Assembly (NCBI RefSeq): GCF_019710575.1
Contig: NZ_JAHWFK010000046.1
Coordinates: 91,478 to 155,477 of the forward strand
Direction: 5' to 3'
Length of the DNA: 64,000 nucleotides
DNA from: Paractinoplanes polyasparticus
GTDB lineage: Bacteria; Actinomycetota; Actinomycetes; Mycobacteriales; Micromonosporaceae
Positions 34,970 to 44,915 of this stretch are shown piece by piece. Under the pieces are notes generated by a model. It was not told where the DNA came from, ran no database searches, and saw only the letters and a list, made by a program, of their open reading frames with translations. A program made the position numbers and the translations under genes. Each line of letters starts with the position of its first letter. Position 1 is the stretch's first letter.

Positions 34970-35737
34970 CTAGTTCTTCTGCGCCGGGTTGATGTCGACC
35001 CAGTCGACGAACTTGCCGGTGCGGTTGTCGCCGGAGGAGCGGCCACGTACCCGGCGGTTGAGCCACGGGAGCACGTGCTCGCGGTAGTAGCGGGCCTCGG
35101 CCAGCACGCGGCGGCTCTCGTTGGGGCTGGGGTCGATCACGTAGGCCGCGCCCTCGTAGCCCAGCGCGCTCAGGACCAGGCCGGCCACCCGGCGGTGGCC
35201 GGCCGCGTTGAGGTGGAGGCGGTCGGACGACCAGTAGCCGGCCCGGCGGATCTCGACGTCGTGGAAGACGTCGACGAATGTGATGTCGTAGCGCTTGGCC
35301 AGGTCGATGGCCGACTGGGTGAGCGCCTCGCCCTTGCGGCGCATCATGGCGCCCAGCGGCAGCCGCTCGGACGGGTCACCCCCGCTGAGCAGCACCATGC
35401 GCACGCCGGCTTCGAGGCAGCGCTGGATCGCCCGCTCGGTTAGTGCGGCCAGCCGCAGCATGTCACCGCCGGGGCGCAACATGTCGTTGCCGCCGCCGTT
35501 GAGCGTGAGGATCGTGGGCGGCGGGGAAAGGGCCAAGGCGGCCGGCAGCTGTTCGTTGACGATCGGTTCGAGCAGCCGCCCGCGGATGGCGAGGTTGGCG
35601 TACTGCACCGTCTCGCCCTTGCCGGCCGCGAGCCCGGCGGCCACCAGATCCGTCCACCCGCGCACCGAACCGTCGGGCAACTCGTCGCCGACGCCTTCGG
35701 TGAAGCTGTCGCCGATCGCCACGTACCTCGTCGTCAC
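34970..35737 (-). CDS. SGNH/GDSL-family hydrolase
   Basis: The product is 255 residues. Block I is GDSFTEG with the nucleophile Ser, block III is GGNDM, and block V is DRLHLNAAGH with Asp and His. The family hydrolyses esters of lipids or acyl sugars. No signal peptide is visible from GTG 35737, which is chosen because the first strand starts at once; ATG 35827 would add 30 low-quality residues. It lies 137 bases after the LLM oxidoreductase gene on the same strand. Confidence 0.87.
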   Translation of the reverse strand: MTTRYVAIGDSFTEGVGDELPDGSVRGWTDLVAAGLAAGKGETVQYANLAIRGRLLEPIVNEQLPAALALSPPPTILTLNGGGNDMLRPGGDMLRLAALTERAIQRCLEAGVRMVLLSGGDPSERLPLGAMMRRKGEALTQSAIDLAKRYDITFVDVFHDVEIRRAGYWSSDRLHLNAAGHRRVAGLVLSALGYEGAAYVIDPSPNESRRVLAEARYYREHVLPWLNRRVRGRSSGDNRTGKFVDWVDINPAQKN

Positions 35738-35874
35738 CGTGATCTTGCCCCCGTCGTTCTCACTGGCACCTCGGCGCAGGCTAACGGACCGGGGACGAGG
35801 CCGGCCCGCTTCCGCGACCAGAGTCATACCGGCCCGCTTTCCGCTGCGCGGCCGCATTCCCCTTGCCCGGCCGC

Positions 35875-36705
35875 TCAACCGACCAGCGGCCGCACTTCTT
35901 CAGCGACCCAGCGCACATAGGCTTCCGGGTCTTCGCCGGCCACGGTCTGCAGGATCACCTTGCTCGCGCCCGCGGCGGCGAACTCGGCCACCCCGGCCGC
36001 GATCTCAGCCGGGGTGCCCCACAGGCCGGGCCAGTCGGCCTTGTATTTCTCCATGTCGGCCAGCAGCTTGGCCTCGGCGTCGGGGCCGGTCATGGCAGGC
36101 ACGAAGACCGTGAGCTGAGCGTCGGTGACCACCTGGGCCACCTCGGCGACCTTGGCCGGGGACGTGCCGCCGGCGAGCACGACCGCGTCGCCCACGTCAC
36201 CGGCCAGGGCGATCGTCTTGGGGCCGCCGGCCGCGACCGAGAGCAGCGGCGGCACCTCGGGCGGCCAGTCGAGCCGGACGTTGTCGAGCGTGACGTACTT
36301 GCCGGCAACCGTGACCGACTCGCCGTGCAGCAGGGCGCGCAGCGCCGTCGCGTACTCCCTGAGCAGCGTGAGGGGCGACGCGGCGCGGGCGCCGACCTGG
36401 CCCATCCATTCCTGGACGCCGTGGCCGATGCCGGGCAGCGCGCGGTCGCCGAACATGCGGCCGAGCGTGGCCAGTTCCATCGCCAGCGACGCGACGTTGC
36501 GGAACGGGACCGGCATGATGCCGATGCCGACGCGCAGGTTCTGAGTCCAGGCCAGGGCGGCGGTGGCCGCGGTGAGGCCGCCGTTGAGGAAGCAGTCTTC
36601 CCAGATCCACAGCTCTTCCAGGCCGGCCTGATCGGCAGCCTGGGCGACGGAGCGCAGGGTCTCGGGCGGGTTCGATGGCAGGAAGATCGCACCGATCGTG
36701 GTCAT
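35875..36705 (-). CDS. LLM-class (luciferase-like, probable F420-dependent) oxidoreductase
   Basis: The product is 276 residues with a TIM-barrel LLM fold: ADQAGLEELWIWED, RVGIGIMPVPFRNVASLAMELATL, a GIGHG phosphate or cofactor loop and AAGGPKTIALAGDVGDAVVL. These segments match actinobacterial F420-dependent enzymes related to methylenetetrahydromethanopterin reductases. The cofactor preference is inferred from family pattern. An inverted repeat at 36757-36775 upstream may be a repressor site. Confidence 0.85.
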   Translation of the reverse strand: MTTIGAIFLPSNPPETLRSVAQAADQAGLEELWIWEDCFLNGGLTAATAALAWTQNLRVGIGIMPVPFRNVASLAMELATLGRMFGDRALPGIGHGVQEWMGQVGARAASPLTLLREYATALRALLHGESVTVAGKYVTLDNVRLDWPPEVPPLLSVAAGGPKTIALAGDVGDAVVLAGGTSPAKVAEVAQVVTDAQLTVFVPAMTGPDAEAKLLADMEKYKADWPGLWGTPAEIAAGVAEFAAAGASKVILQTVAGEDPEAYVRWVAEEVRPLVG

Positions 36706-36756
36706 GGGCCGATTCTGCCCGCCACCCCCGACATTTTCCGGCGGCGCCGAACCCCC

Positions 36757-36775
36757 GACTGAAATTCATTCAGTC
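36757..36775. promoter_or_regulatory. Inverted repeat upstream of the LLM gene, possible TetR-type operator
   Basis: GACTGAA and TTCAGTC form perfect 7-bp arms around a 5-base spacer, in an AT-rich island followed by TTATATAAG. TGAATGAAT-like palindromes are common targets of TetR-family repressors. It sits 51 bases before the LLM start. No tetR gene is visible nearby. Confidence 0.5.
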
Positions 36776-36839
36776 TTATATAAGCACCGGCTTAGGTGGA
36801 CGCGAAAAGTGTCGGAGGGGGCCGATAGCTTTCTCCGTG

Positions 36840-36868
36840 CGGATCGGCGCCACGGGGGCGCCGATCCG
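36840..36868 (-). terminator. Terminator of the WYL regulator gene at 36887
   Basis: CGGATCGGCGCC pairs perfectly with GGCGCCGATCCG across a 5-base loop, 18 bases beyond the stop codon in the direction of transcription. It is followed by GAGAAAGCT rather than a long U tract. Confidence 0.7.
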
Positions 36869-36886
36869 TCCATAGAGGTCAGCGGC

Positions 36887-37840
36887 TCAGGCCGCGCCCC
36901 GGCGCAGGGTGTCAGCCGTCTCCAGCGCTCGATCGCGCAACTCGGGTGGCGACTCGATGGTGAACGGAACCGCCAGCACCCCGAGCACCATGACCGGCCA
37001 GCCGAGGTCGTCGATGCTCATGCGCATGCGGCACGACTCGCCGGTCAGCGCCTCCGTCGTGCCGTAGTGGCCGATCAGGGCGCGCACCGTGTCGGCGCCG
37101 GTCTCGAACACGACCGAGACGTCGTACCGGGCGGGAATCTGCGACATGCGCGAGCGCAACCAGGCCGCCGGGTCGCCGCCCGGGATCTCGCGCGGGAGGA
37201 AGCGGGCGCCGGTCAGCGCCGGTGAGCCCAACCGGTCGACGCGGAAGCTGCGCCAGTCGCCGCGGTCGAGGTCCCAGGCCACCAGATACCAGCGCCGGCC
37301 GAGCGGCACCAGCCGGTGCGGCTCGACGAACCGCGCGGCGGTCTCGCCGTCGCGCGGGGTGTAGTCGAAGCGCAGCCTCTCCTCGCCCCGGCAGGCCAGG
37401 GCGATCGTGGTCAGCACGCCCGCGTCGAGGGTGGGCCCGCCACCGAGGACGCCGGGCGTGGTCACTTCGCGCAGGGCATCGATGCGACGCCGCAGGCGGG
37501 GTGGCAGCAGCTGGATGACCTTGGCCAGGGCTCGTACGGAAGTCTCTTCGAAGCCGGCCACCGCCCCCGCCGCCGCCGTCCGCAGCCCGATGGCGATCGC
37601 AACCGCCTCTTCGTCGTCGAGCAGCAGGGGCGGCACGGCTGCGCCCGCTTGCAATTGATAGCCGCCGGCCACCCCGCGGCTCGCGTCGACCGGATAGCCC
37701 AGGTCGCGCAGCCGGTCGACGTCGCGGCGCAGCGTGCGCGGGCTGACCTCGAGCCGGCCGGCGAGTTCGGACCCCGGCCAGTAGCGGTGGGTCTGCAGCA
37801 ACGACAGCAGTCGCAGCATCCGGGCACTCGTGTTCGCCAT
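36887..37840 (-). CDS. WYL-domain transcriptional regulator divergent from an ABC exporter
   Basis: The product is 317 residues. The winged helix is PGSELAGRLEVSPRTLRRDVDRL, followed by a GGYQL hinge and the WYL domain (VPLGRRWYLVAWDLDRGDWRSFRVDRL). It lies 62 bases from the divergent DrrA-like gene, so control of the exporter is likely. The start at 37840 was chosen because it gives the standard MANTSARMLRLLSLLQ opening; an upstream in-frame ATG would add 14 residues. Confidence 0.88.
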   Translation of the reverse strand: MANTSARMLRLLSLLQTHRYWPGSELAGRLEVSPRTLRRDVDRLRDLGYPVDASRGVAGGYQLQAGAAVPPLLLDDEEAVAIAIGLRTAAAGAVAGFEETSVRALAKVIQLLPPRLRRRIDALREVTTPGVLGGGPTLDAGVLTTIALACRGEERLRFDYTPRDGETAARFVEPHRLVPLGRRWYLVAWDLDRGDWRSFRVDRLGSPALTGARFLPREIPGGDPAAWLRSRMSQIPARYDVSVVFETGADTVRALIGHYGTTEALTGESCRMRMSIDDLGWPVMVLGVLAVPFTIESPPELRDRALETADTLRRGAA

Positions 37841-37902
37841 GAATCCAGACTCCGCCGTATTGAGGTCAGAAAGTGTCCGCAAGTCACCCTAGCGTCGTAC
37901 TC

Positions 37903-38877
<975 letters not shown>

Positions 38878-38880
38878 GCC

Positions 38881-39615
38881 GTGACCACGCTGATCACCGA
38901 TTCCCGCACCGTCTTCAGCCGCGAACTCCGCCCGCTGCTGCGCGACCCGTTCACGATCATCTTCTCGATGGTGCAGCCGCTCGTCTTCCTGGGCCTGTTC
39001 GCCCCGCTGCTGCCGGACAACTCCCTGCAGTGGTTCGTGCCCGGGATCATCGTCATGTCGTGCCTGTTCGCGTGCTCGATGACCGGGTCGAACCTGCTCT
39101 TCGAGATCCAGACCGGCTCGCACGAACGGATGCTGGTCACTCCCCTGCGGCGGCCGGCCCTGCTGATCGGGCGCGCGCTCAAGGAGATCGTTCCGATGTT
39201 CGCGCAGGCCGCCCTGATCGTGGCCGTCTGCGTGCCGTTCGGGTTCCGCTTCGAGTTCGCGGGCGCGGTGCTCGGGCTGCTCATCCTGGCGGCCTTCTGC
39301 ATCGGGCTCGGCGCTCTCTCGTACACCTTGGCCCTGGCCTCGAAGAACCAGGAGTGGTTGTTCTGGACCGTGCAGCAGACCCTGCTCTTCCCCCTGTTGT
39401 TGCTGGCCGGGGTGCTGCTGCCGATCGAGAACGGCCCGGGCTGGCTGCAGGCGCTGGCCAAGGGCAATCCGCTGAGCTATGTGGTGGACGCCGAACGGGC
39501 GCTGTTCAACGGTGAGATCTTCACCTCGGCCACCCTCAGCGGGCTGATCGCCGCGGCCGCCGTGGCGGCACTCGGGCTGTGGGCCGGCGTGCGCGCCATG
39601 CGCCGCTCCGACTGA
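38881..39615 (+). CDS. ABC-2 type permease, DrrB type
   Basis: The product is 244 residues with six hydrophobic helices and the ABC-2 pattern: RDPFTIIFSMVQPLVFLGLF, then ERMLVTPLRRPALLIGRALKE and a late LLPIENGPGWLQALAKGNPLSYVVDA. It pairs with the ATPase gene that ends 3 bases earlier. GTG 38881 is the start. Substrate unknown. Confidence 0.92.
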   Translation: MTTLITDSRTVFSRELRPLLRDPFTIIFSMVQPLVFLGLFAPLLPDNSLQWFVPGIIVMSCLFACSMTGSNLLFEIQTGSHERMLVTPLRRPALLIGRALKEIVPMFAQAALIVAVCVPFGFRFEFAGAVLGLLILAAFCIGLGALSYTLALASKNQEWLFWTVQQTLLFPLLLLAGVLLPIENGPGWLQALAKGNPLSYVVDAERALFNGEIFTSATLSGLIAAAAVAALGLWAGVRAMRRSD

Positions 39616-39643
39616 GTCGCCAACTACCCGCTACCGTCGGCTG

Positions 39644-40705
39644 GTGTTCAAGCTCCTGGGCCGGCTCGTCGAAGGTATCGCCCCACGTGCCACGGGCCCC
39701 GACCCCGAAGCGCGAAGTCACAATCCGGATGCTGTGGTTGATTGCGCCGTCTATCGAGGTGGACGGCGCAAACCCGGCACTGTCCGCTACGCCTCCGCGC
39801 ACCGGCGCCGGGGCGAGTTCCTCTGGCTGGGGCTGCACGAGCCCGACCTCGTGACGATGCGCACGGTCGCCAAGACGTTCGGCCTGCACGAGCTGATCGT
39901 CGAGCAGACGACCGATGGCGGGCACCGGCCGCTGGTCGAGACGATCGGCGACGTGACGCGGCTGGTGCTGCGGACGGCCCGGTACGTCGATCACGACGCC
40001 TTGACGGCGACCAGTGAGGTGGTCGACACCGGTGACGTGACCCTGCTGATCGGACCGTGGTTCGTCATCACCGTGCGTCACGGCGCGCCGGGTGCCCTGT
40101 GGCCGGTGCGGCAAGAGCTGCAGAAGCGGCCGGAGCTGTTGCAAGCCGGCCCGTGGGCGGTCGCGTACGCGGTGGCGAACCGGTTGGTCGACGACTATCT
40201 GGACGTCTCGACCGAGATCGAGCACGACCTCGAGCGCCTGGAGGAGGAGACGTTCGCCACCCGCCGCTCGGCCGACGTGGCGCACTTCTACCAGCTCAAA
40301 CGCGAGATGGTTGAGCTCAAGCGAGCCGTCTTGCCCCTGCAGGAGCCACTGACCCGGGTGCTGGAGCTGCCCGCGGTGCCGCCCAGTCTGCGGCCCTACT
40401 TCGAGGACGTGCGGGGACACCTGGCCCGGGCCGCCGACCGCGTGGCCGGCTTCGACGACCTGCTCAACTCGGTGCTGCAGGCACGGCTCACGCAGGTCAC
40501 GCTCGAGCAGAACAACGACATGCGCATGATCGCCGCTTGGGCGGGCATCGCGGCCGTCGCGACCGTCGGCACCGGAATTTACGGGATGAACTTCACAAAT
40601 ATGCCCGGTCTTGACTCCCGGTACGGGTTCTCGGCGACGATTGTGATAGTTGTTCTCGTCTGTAGCGGCCTCTTCTGGCGTTTCAAACGAGCGGGTTGGT
40701 TGTGA
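39644..40705 (+). CDS. CorA-family magnesium/cobalt transporter
   Basis: The product is 353 residues. A large cytoplasmic domain leads to two C-terminal transmembrane helices. The pore signature GMN is at residues 314-316 (IYGMNFTNMP). NDMRMIAAWAGIAAV begins the first helix. It mediates Mg2+ or related divalent-cation transport as a pentamer. The GTG start lies 28 bases after the DrrB stop, so read-through from the exporter operon is possible. No Mg2+ riboswitch was seen. Confidence 0.9.
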   Translation: MFKLLGRLVEGIAPRATGPDPEARSHNPDAVVDCAVYRGGRRKPGTVRYASAHRRRGEFLWLGLHEPDLVTMRTVAKTFGLHELIVEQTTDGGHRPLVETIGDVTRLVLRTARYVDHDALTATSEVVDTGDVTLLIGPWFVITVRHGAPGALWPVRQELQKRPELLQAGPWAVAYAVANRLVDDYLDVSTEIEHDLERLEEETFATRRSADVAHFYQLKREMVELKRAVLPLQEPLTRVLELPAVPPSLRPYFEDVRGHLARAADRVAGFDDLLNSVLQARLTQVTLEQNNDMRMIAAWAGIAAVATVGTGIYGMNFTNMPGLDSRYGFSATIVIVVLVCSGLFWRFKRAGWL

Positions 40706-40901
40706 TGATCCACGTCACCGGGAGTGACCGGATGATTCATCTGGGACTCCAGGCGTATCAAGTATCGACCGAACGGCCACTCCGATCCGCCGCTTCACTG
40801 ATCGTCCATACCGGACAGTACGCACAGGGTCGGCCGCTCTCCCGTAGCACCCGAAACCGGCGAGTAACTACCCTTTCATCGTCGTTCCGTGGGGAGGCTG
40901 T

Positions 40902-43520
40902 GTGACCGCGACCGAGGTCAGAGTGCCGCAAGGCTCGGTGCCGAAGCCGGCCAAACGCCGCAGCACCATCATTACCGCCCTCAAGGGGCACGTCGATCTG
41001 TTCCTGAACGCCGGGTCGCTGATCGCGACGACGGCGATCACGTCCCTGTTCGGGTTCGCCTTCTGGTGGGTCGCCGCACGCTCGGCGTCGCCCGAGGCGG
41101 TCGGCCAGGCGTCAGCCGCGGTGTCGGCGATGACATTGATCGGCACCATCGGCATGTTCGGCATGGGCACCATGCTGATCTCCGACCTGTCGCAGCTGCG
41201 CGGTCCCAAGTGGGAACTGATCACGACCTGTCTGCTCGTGGCCGGCGGCGTCGCCACGGTCGGCGGCATCATCTACGTGGTCGTCGCTCAGCTGTGGATC
41301 CCGGGCCTGCAGGCCGCGCTCGGCGGCACGTTCGGCACCGTCCTGCTGGTCGTCGGCATCGCGCTCAACTCGGTCACGCTGGTGCTCGACGAGGCTCTGG
41401 TCGGCCTGCTCAAGGGCCCGCTCCAGCTGATGCGCAACGCCTGGTTCTCGGTGATCAAGCTGGTGCTGCTGGGCGGCCTGGCCCTCGCGCCGATCACCCT
41501 GACCGGCAACGAGCTGCTGCTCACCTGGGTCGCCGGCATCGTGCTGTCGACCGCCATCCTCAGCGTCGCCCTGCGCCGACGCCGCGTCATCGACTCCGCC
41601 CGCCCCCGGTTCTCGCTGCTCAAGGGCCGCGGCAAGTCGACCTTCGACCACAACCTGCTCAACCTGGCGACCTACCTGCCGCGCGCGGCCCTGCCGCTGG
41701 TCGTCACCGCGACGCTGTCGGCCGAGGCCAACGCGTCGTTCTACACCGCCTTCATGGTGCTGTCGTTCCTGGCCATGGTGCCCGGCAACGTGGCCCTCAC
41801 GCTGTTCGCGGTGGCCAGCGGCGACAAGCGGGCCCTGACCTCCAAGGTCCGGGTCGGCCTGCTGATCTGCCTCGGTGGCGGCGTGCCGGCCGCGGCGCTG
41901 GTGTTCTTCCTGGCCAACCCGATCATGTCGGTCTTCGGCGCGCAGTACGCCGAGACGGCCGGCGACGCGCTGCGCCTGCTCGCTCTGACGTACGTGCCGT
42001 TCGTCTTCCTGCACTTCTTCATGGCGATCTCCCGCGTGCAGGACAGGGTGCGCGGCGCCGGTATCTTCTCGCTGTTCGCGGGCCTCGCCGAGCTGGGCGG
42101 CGCCTGGTACGGCGGCAGCACCGGCGGCCTGACCGACCTGGTGATGTGGGTCGCCATCGTGATGGGCGTCGAGACCGTGCTGGTCGCGCCGACCGTCCTG
42201 CGGGTCGTCTTCGGCGGCGGCAAGCGCCGGGGTGACAGCGCGAACACGACGACCATGACGCTGCACGAGCGGGCCTGGCTGCCGCTCGAATACATCCGGA
42301 CCGTCGGCCCGCTGTACGGCGTGACCGTCGACGGCGTACGCCGGGCTCTGATCGGTCTGCACGCGGCCGACCCCAAGCACCGGGCCGTCTCGAAGCTCGA
42401 CCGCGTCGGCGCCCGCTGGGAACACATGGACGGGGCCGAGTTCGCCCAGTTCGTGCACCGCGCCGTGCAGGACTCCGGCGACTGGTCGCTCGACATGGAC
42501 GGCATGACCCGCAAGCTCCAGGCCGAGCCGCGCGGCGTGCACCCGATCCGCATCCTCGTCGGGGCCGGCTACATCGCGATCAAGGTCTCCCACGCGTACG
42601 GCGACGCCGGACCGGTCAACTCGCTGGTGCACGAGCTGGTGCTCGCGGCCAGCCAGGGCCGGGCCGCGGTGATCCCGCCGCTCGAGCGCAACCGCATGGC
42701 GCTGCCCAAGGCCTGGTGGAAGCAGTTCGGCACCAAGCCGGCCCGGTGGAAGGAGGGCATCAGCTTCGCCCGCCCGCCGGAGCCCGAAGAGACCCGCATG
42801 CGGAAGTGGCAGCCCAACCTGACCGTGCGCTCGGCCCGCTCGGCCACGACGCTCAAGCTGATGCGTCAGTGGCGTGACGAGTACTCCCCGGGTGTCACCA
42901 CGTCGGCCATCACGTTCGCGGCGTTCACCGCGGCGCTGCACCAGCTGGGCCTCAAGCCCGACACCGGCGGCGCGACGTTCCTGGCCGACGGCCGGCGCTT
43001 CCTCGACAAGGACACCCGGATCGACAGCAACTTCTGCATGGGGCCGTACCTCTCCCCGCAGAACATGATGGACCCGGCGTCGATCAACACGACGATCAAG
43101 AGCGAGCTCGCCACCGGCCGCATCCTCACGATGATGGTGCTGCGCGAAGGCAAGATCGCTCTGGACGGCGCGCCCGGCATGCCCGACCCGTACCCGTCGG
43201 AGCTCGCCATCCCGCCGCGGCCCCGCCTGACCTTCAGCAACCAGGGCCGGCACGACCTGCTCGGCGACCTGCCGTGGTCGGTCGGGCCGGAGTGGCGGGT
43301 CAACCTGAGCGTGCCCACGCTGAACAGCCCCGAGGGTGTCACGCTGACCACCAGCGAGATGAACGGCGTGCTCCACCTCGAGGCGACGTTCCACGCGTCG
43401 ACCTTCGACCCCAACCTGATCTCGAAGGCGATGGAGATGGTCCTGACCGACCCGTCGGCCCTGATCATGAACGCCCGGCGCGAGTCGGACGAGCAGACCC
43501 AGATCCTCTCGCGCGTCTGA
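40902..43520 (+). CDS. Fusion of MOP-type polysaccharide/lipid flippase and condensation-like acyltransferase
   Basis: The product is 872 residues. Residues about 30-445 contain 12 or so hydrophobic helices arranged like Wzx/MviN-type flippases of the MOP superfamily, starting with LFLNAGSLIATTAITSLFGF. Residues about 460-872 are soluble and resemble CoA-dependent acyltransferases of the condensation-domain superfamily. The catalytic region is SHAYGDAGP, where His564 and Asp568 match the second His and Asp of HHxxxDG; the first His is Ser. GTG 40902 follows GGGGAGG. The likely role is to modify and move a surface glycolipid or polysaccharide, an inference from the two domains. Confidence 0.82.
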   Translation: MTATEVRVPQGSVPKPAKRRSTIITALKGHVDLFLNAGSLIATTAITSLFGFAFWWVAARSASPEAVGQASAAVSAMTLIGTIGMFGMGTMLISDLSQLRGPKWELITTCLLVAGGVATVGGIIYVVVAQLWIPGLQAALGGTFGTVLLVVGIALNSVTLVLDEALVGLLKGPLQLMRNAWFSVIKLVLLGGLALAPITLTGNELLLTWVAGIVLSTAILSVALRRRRVIDSARPRFSLLKGRGKSTFDHNLLNLATYLPRAALPLVVTATLSAEANASFYTAFMVLSFLAMVPGNVALTLFAVASGDKRALTSKVRVGLLICLGGGVPAAALVFFLANPIMSVFGAQYAETAGDALRLLALTYVPFVFLHFFMAISRVQDRVRGAGIFSLFAGLAELGGAWYGGSTGGLTDLVMWVAIVMGVETVLVAPTVLRVVFGGGKRRGDSANTTTMTLHERAWLPLEYIRTVGPLYGVTVDGVRRALIGLHAADPKHRAVSKLDRVGARWEHMDGAEFAQFVHRAVQDSGDWSLDMDGMTRKLQAEPRGVHPIRILVGAGYIAIKVSHAYGDAGPVNSLVHELVLAASQGRAAVIPPLERNRMALPKAWWKQFGTKPARWKEGISFARPPEPEETRMRKWQPNLTVRSARSATTLKLMRQWRDEYSPGVTTSAITFAAFTAALHQLGLKPDTGGATFLADGRRFLDKDTRIDSNFCMGPYLSPQNMMDPASINTTIKSELATGRILTMMVLREGKIALDGAPGMPDPYPSELAIPPRPRLTFSNQGRHDLLGDLPWSVGPEWRVNLSVPTLNSPEGVTLTTSEMNGVLHLEATFHASTFDPNLISKAMEMVLTDPSALIMNARRESDEQTQILSRV

Positions 43521-43535
43521 CCTCGAGAAACGTCC

Positions 43536-43564
43536 GCGCCCGGCCAGTTCTGCTGGCCGGGCGC
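43536..43564 (+). terminator. Terminator after the flippase-acyltransferase gene
   Basis: GCGCCCGGCCAG pairs perfectly with CTGGCCGGGCGC across TTCTG, 16 bases after the stop codon. A short ACTTAT tail follows. Confidence 0.82.
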
Positions 43565-44222
43565 ACTTATGTCCGGCGTCAACCGCCGCTCGTGTCTGGC
43601 GGCTCTGCCCCGCCCTCGTTCATCCGGCGCCGCGAGGACGGCGCCCACTATGTTCCGGCACCTCGGTGCCGCTTGCCTCCGCCCCTCAGCTCGCAGCTCC
43701 GCTCGGGAGCATCAGGGTGGTGTCTCTCGACCGAGCCGGCGCGTCGCGGCCTCGGTGGGTATCAGCTGATCGTTACCGTGGCCGCCCAGGTCGTGGCTGG
43801 CCTCAGCCCAGACTTTGCCCCCGCCGAGCGGGTCGCCGCGCGAACTCCCGGTCGCCGGTGGTTGATCTCGAGTTCTTCGCCGCCCCGGACCCCGATCCGG
43901 CCCGCACGTCACAGATGCGACGGTCGGATTCCAGCGATCCCGGCCCACCCCGGTCCACCGCCTGGAACATGCACGCGATCGGGCGTGGGTTCTTCGGCGC
44001 TTTGGGGACAGCGGCCGCATTGCCGCTGGTGGTGGCTTCGCCGGTGGTCGCGGCCGGCACCGGCGTGGCGGCGATTCCGAACCCCGCGGCCGGTTTTCAT
44101 GTCGCTTTTCTCGCATCGCCCGGCCGTTCCCATTTCATGCGGGCCGAGGGCGCGCGTGCGGGTCCCGGCTCACCGACACAATCGGTGGTCCCGGGACCCG
44201 CGGCACGGGGGATGCGCTCTGC
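43565..44222. other. Intergenic region; one weak signal-peptide-like open frame
   Basis: About 660 bases without a supported gene. One rightward frame from about 43970 reads MHAIGRGFFGALGTAAALPLVVASPVVAA, split here as a basic start, a hydrophobic core and an AVVAA-like end, but it then runs antisense through the repeat tail of the leftward gene, so I do not call it. No ribosome site is convincing. Confidence 0.4.
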
Positions 44223-44915
44223 TTACGCGGCGGGCGTGGACGCGCTGACCGACGGGCTCGGGCTCGCCGGGCGGCTGTTGTCGCCACCGTTCCGGCGGTC
44301 GTCGTGGCCACCGTTCGGACGGCCGTCGTGGCCACCGTTCGGGCGACCGTCGTGGCCACCGTTCGGACGGCCGTCGTGGCCACCGTTCGGACGGCCGTCG
44401 TGGCCACCGTCGTGGCCGGGGCGACCGTCGTTGCCGGGGCGGCCCGGGCCGCTGTGGGGGCCGTTGTTGCGCAGCACCGGCAGCGCCAGCGCGAACGACC
44501 TGTACTGGGTGCGGTCGCGGCGACCGCACAGGTCGTACGAGATCGTGGCGCGCAGGCGGGCGACGCCGGCCCGGTCGTAGTCGGGGTTCACCTCGAAGGC
44601 GGTGAAGTCCGTGCGGCCCGGACGCAGCATGTCGCCCCGCATGAAGGACGTGAAGCGCTTGCGGCCCGGGTAGTCGACGTCGACGTCACGGCCGCCGCCG
44701 ACCCGCACCTCGACGTCGCAGATCGGGCGGTCCGTACGCCAGTAGATCTTGACCCAGCTGTCCGCGTTGGCCCGGACCGCGCCCAGCCAGTTCGAGACCG
44801 GCTGCGGCCCACGGACGGGCGCCGCCGCAGCGGGTGCCGTCGCGGTCACGGTAGCCATGCCGACCGCCGCCGTGGCCATAGCCACGAACGCACCGATGCG
44901 CCGATTGTTCTTCAT
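44223..44915 (-). CDS. Secreted protein with Gly/Asn/His/Asp repeat tail
   Basis: The product is 230 residues. A signal peptide ends near AAAAPVRG (residue about 33). A compact domain of about 120 residues follows, with one Cys in DRPICDVEVRVGG and one in ISYDLCGRRD that could pair. The tail has five 8-residue units of the form HDGRPNGG before a Ser/Pro end. GGAGGAA lies seven bases before ATG, giving a firm start. I do not recognise the domain family. The repeats are encoded by 24-bp tandem DNA units. Confidence 0.8.
   Translation of the reverse strand: MKNNRRIGAFVAMATAAVGMATVTATAPAAAAPVRGPQPVSNWLGAVRANADSWVKIYWRTDRPICDVEVRVGGGRDVDVDYPGRKRFTSFMRGDMLRPGRTDFTAFEVNPDYDRAGVARLRATISYDLCGRRDRTQYRSFALALPVLRNNGPHSGPGRPGNDGRPGHDGGHDGRPNGGHDGRPNGGHDGRPNGGHDGRPNGGHDDRRNGGDNSRPASPSPSVSASTPAA
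44283..44402. repeat. Five 24-bp tandem repeats inside the secreted protein gene
   Basis: Units begin GCCACCGTTCGGACGG and repeat with period 24 from 44283; the first unit is more diverged and the third has small changes. They encode the 8-residue HDGRPNGG unit on the minus strand. Near identity of units implies recent expansion. Confidence 0.9.

Noticed and set aside
41112..43394. A 760-residue leftward open frame inside the flippase-acyltransferase gene
   Set aside because: His/Arg/Gln-rich shadow of the real gene in the opposite strand; no ribosome site.
44283..44402. Possible CRISPR-like array from regular 24-bp repeats
   Set aside because: Units are contiguous without spacers and encode a regular peptide repeat in a real gene. 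No cas genes are present.
43666..44580. A 304-residue rightward open frame with a signal-peptide-like segment
   Set aside because: Most of it is antisense to the secreted repeat protein, which has a strong ribosome site and signal peptide; the tail is simply the reverse reading of the 24-bp repeats.
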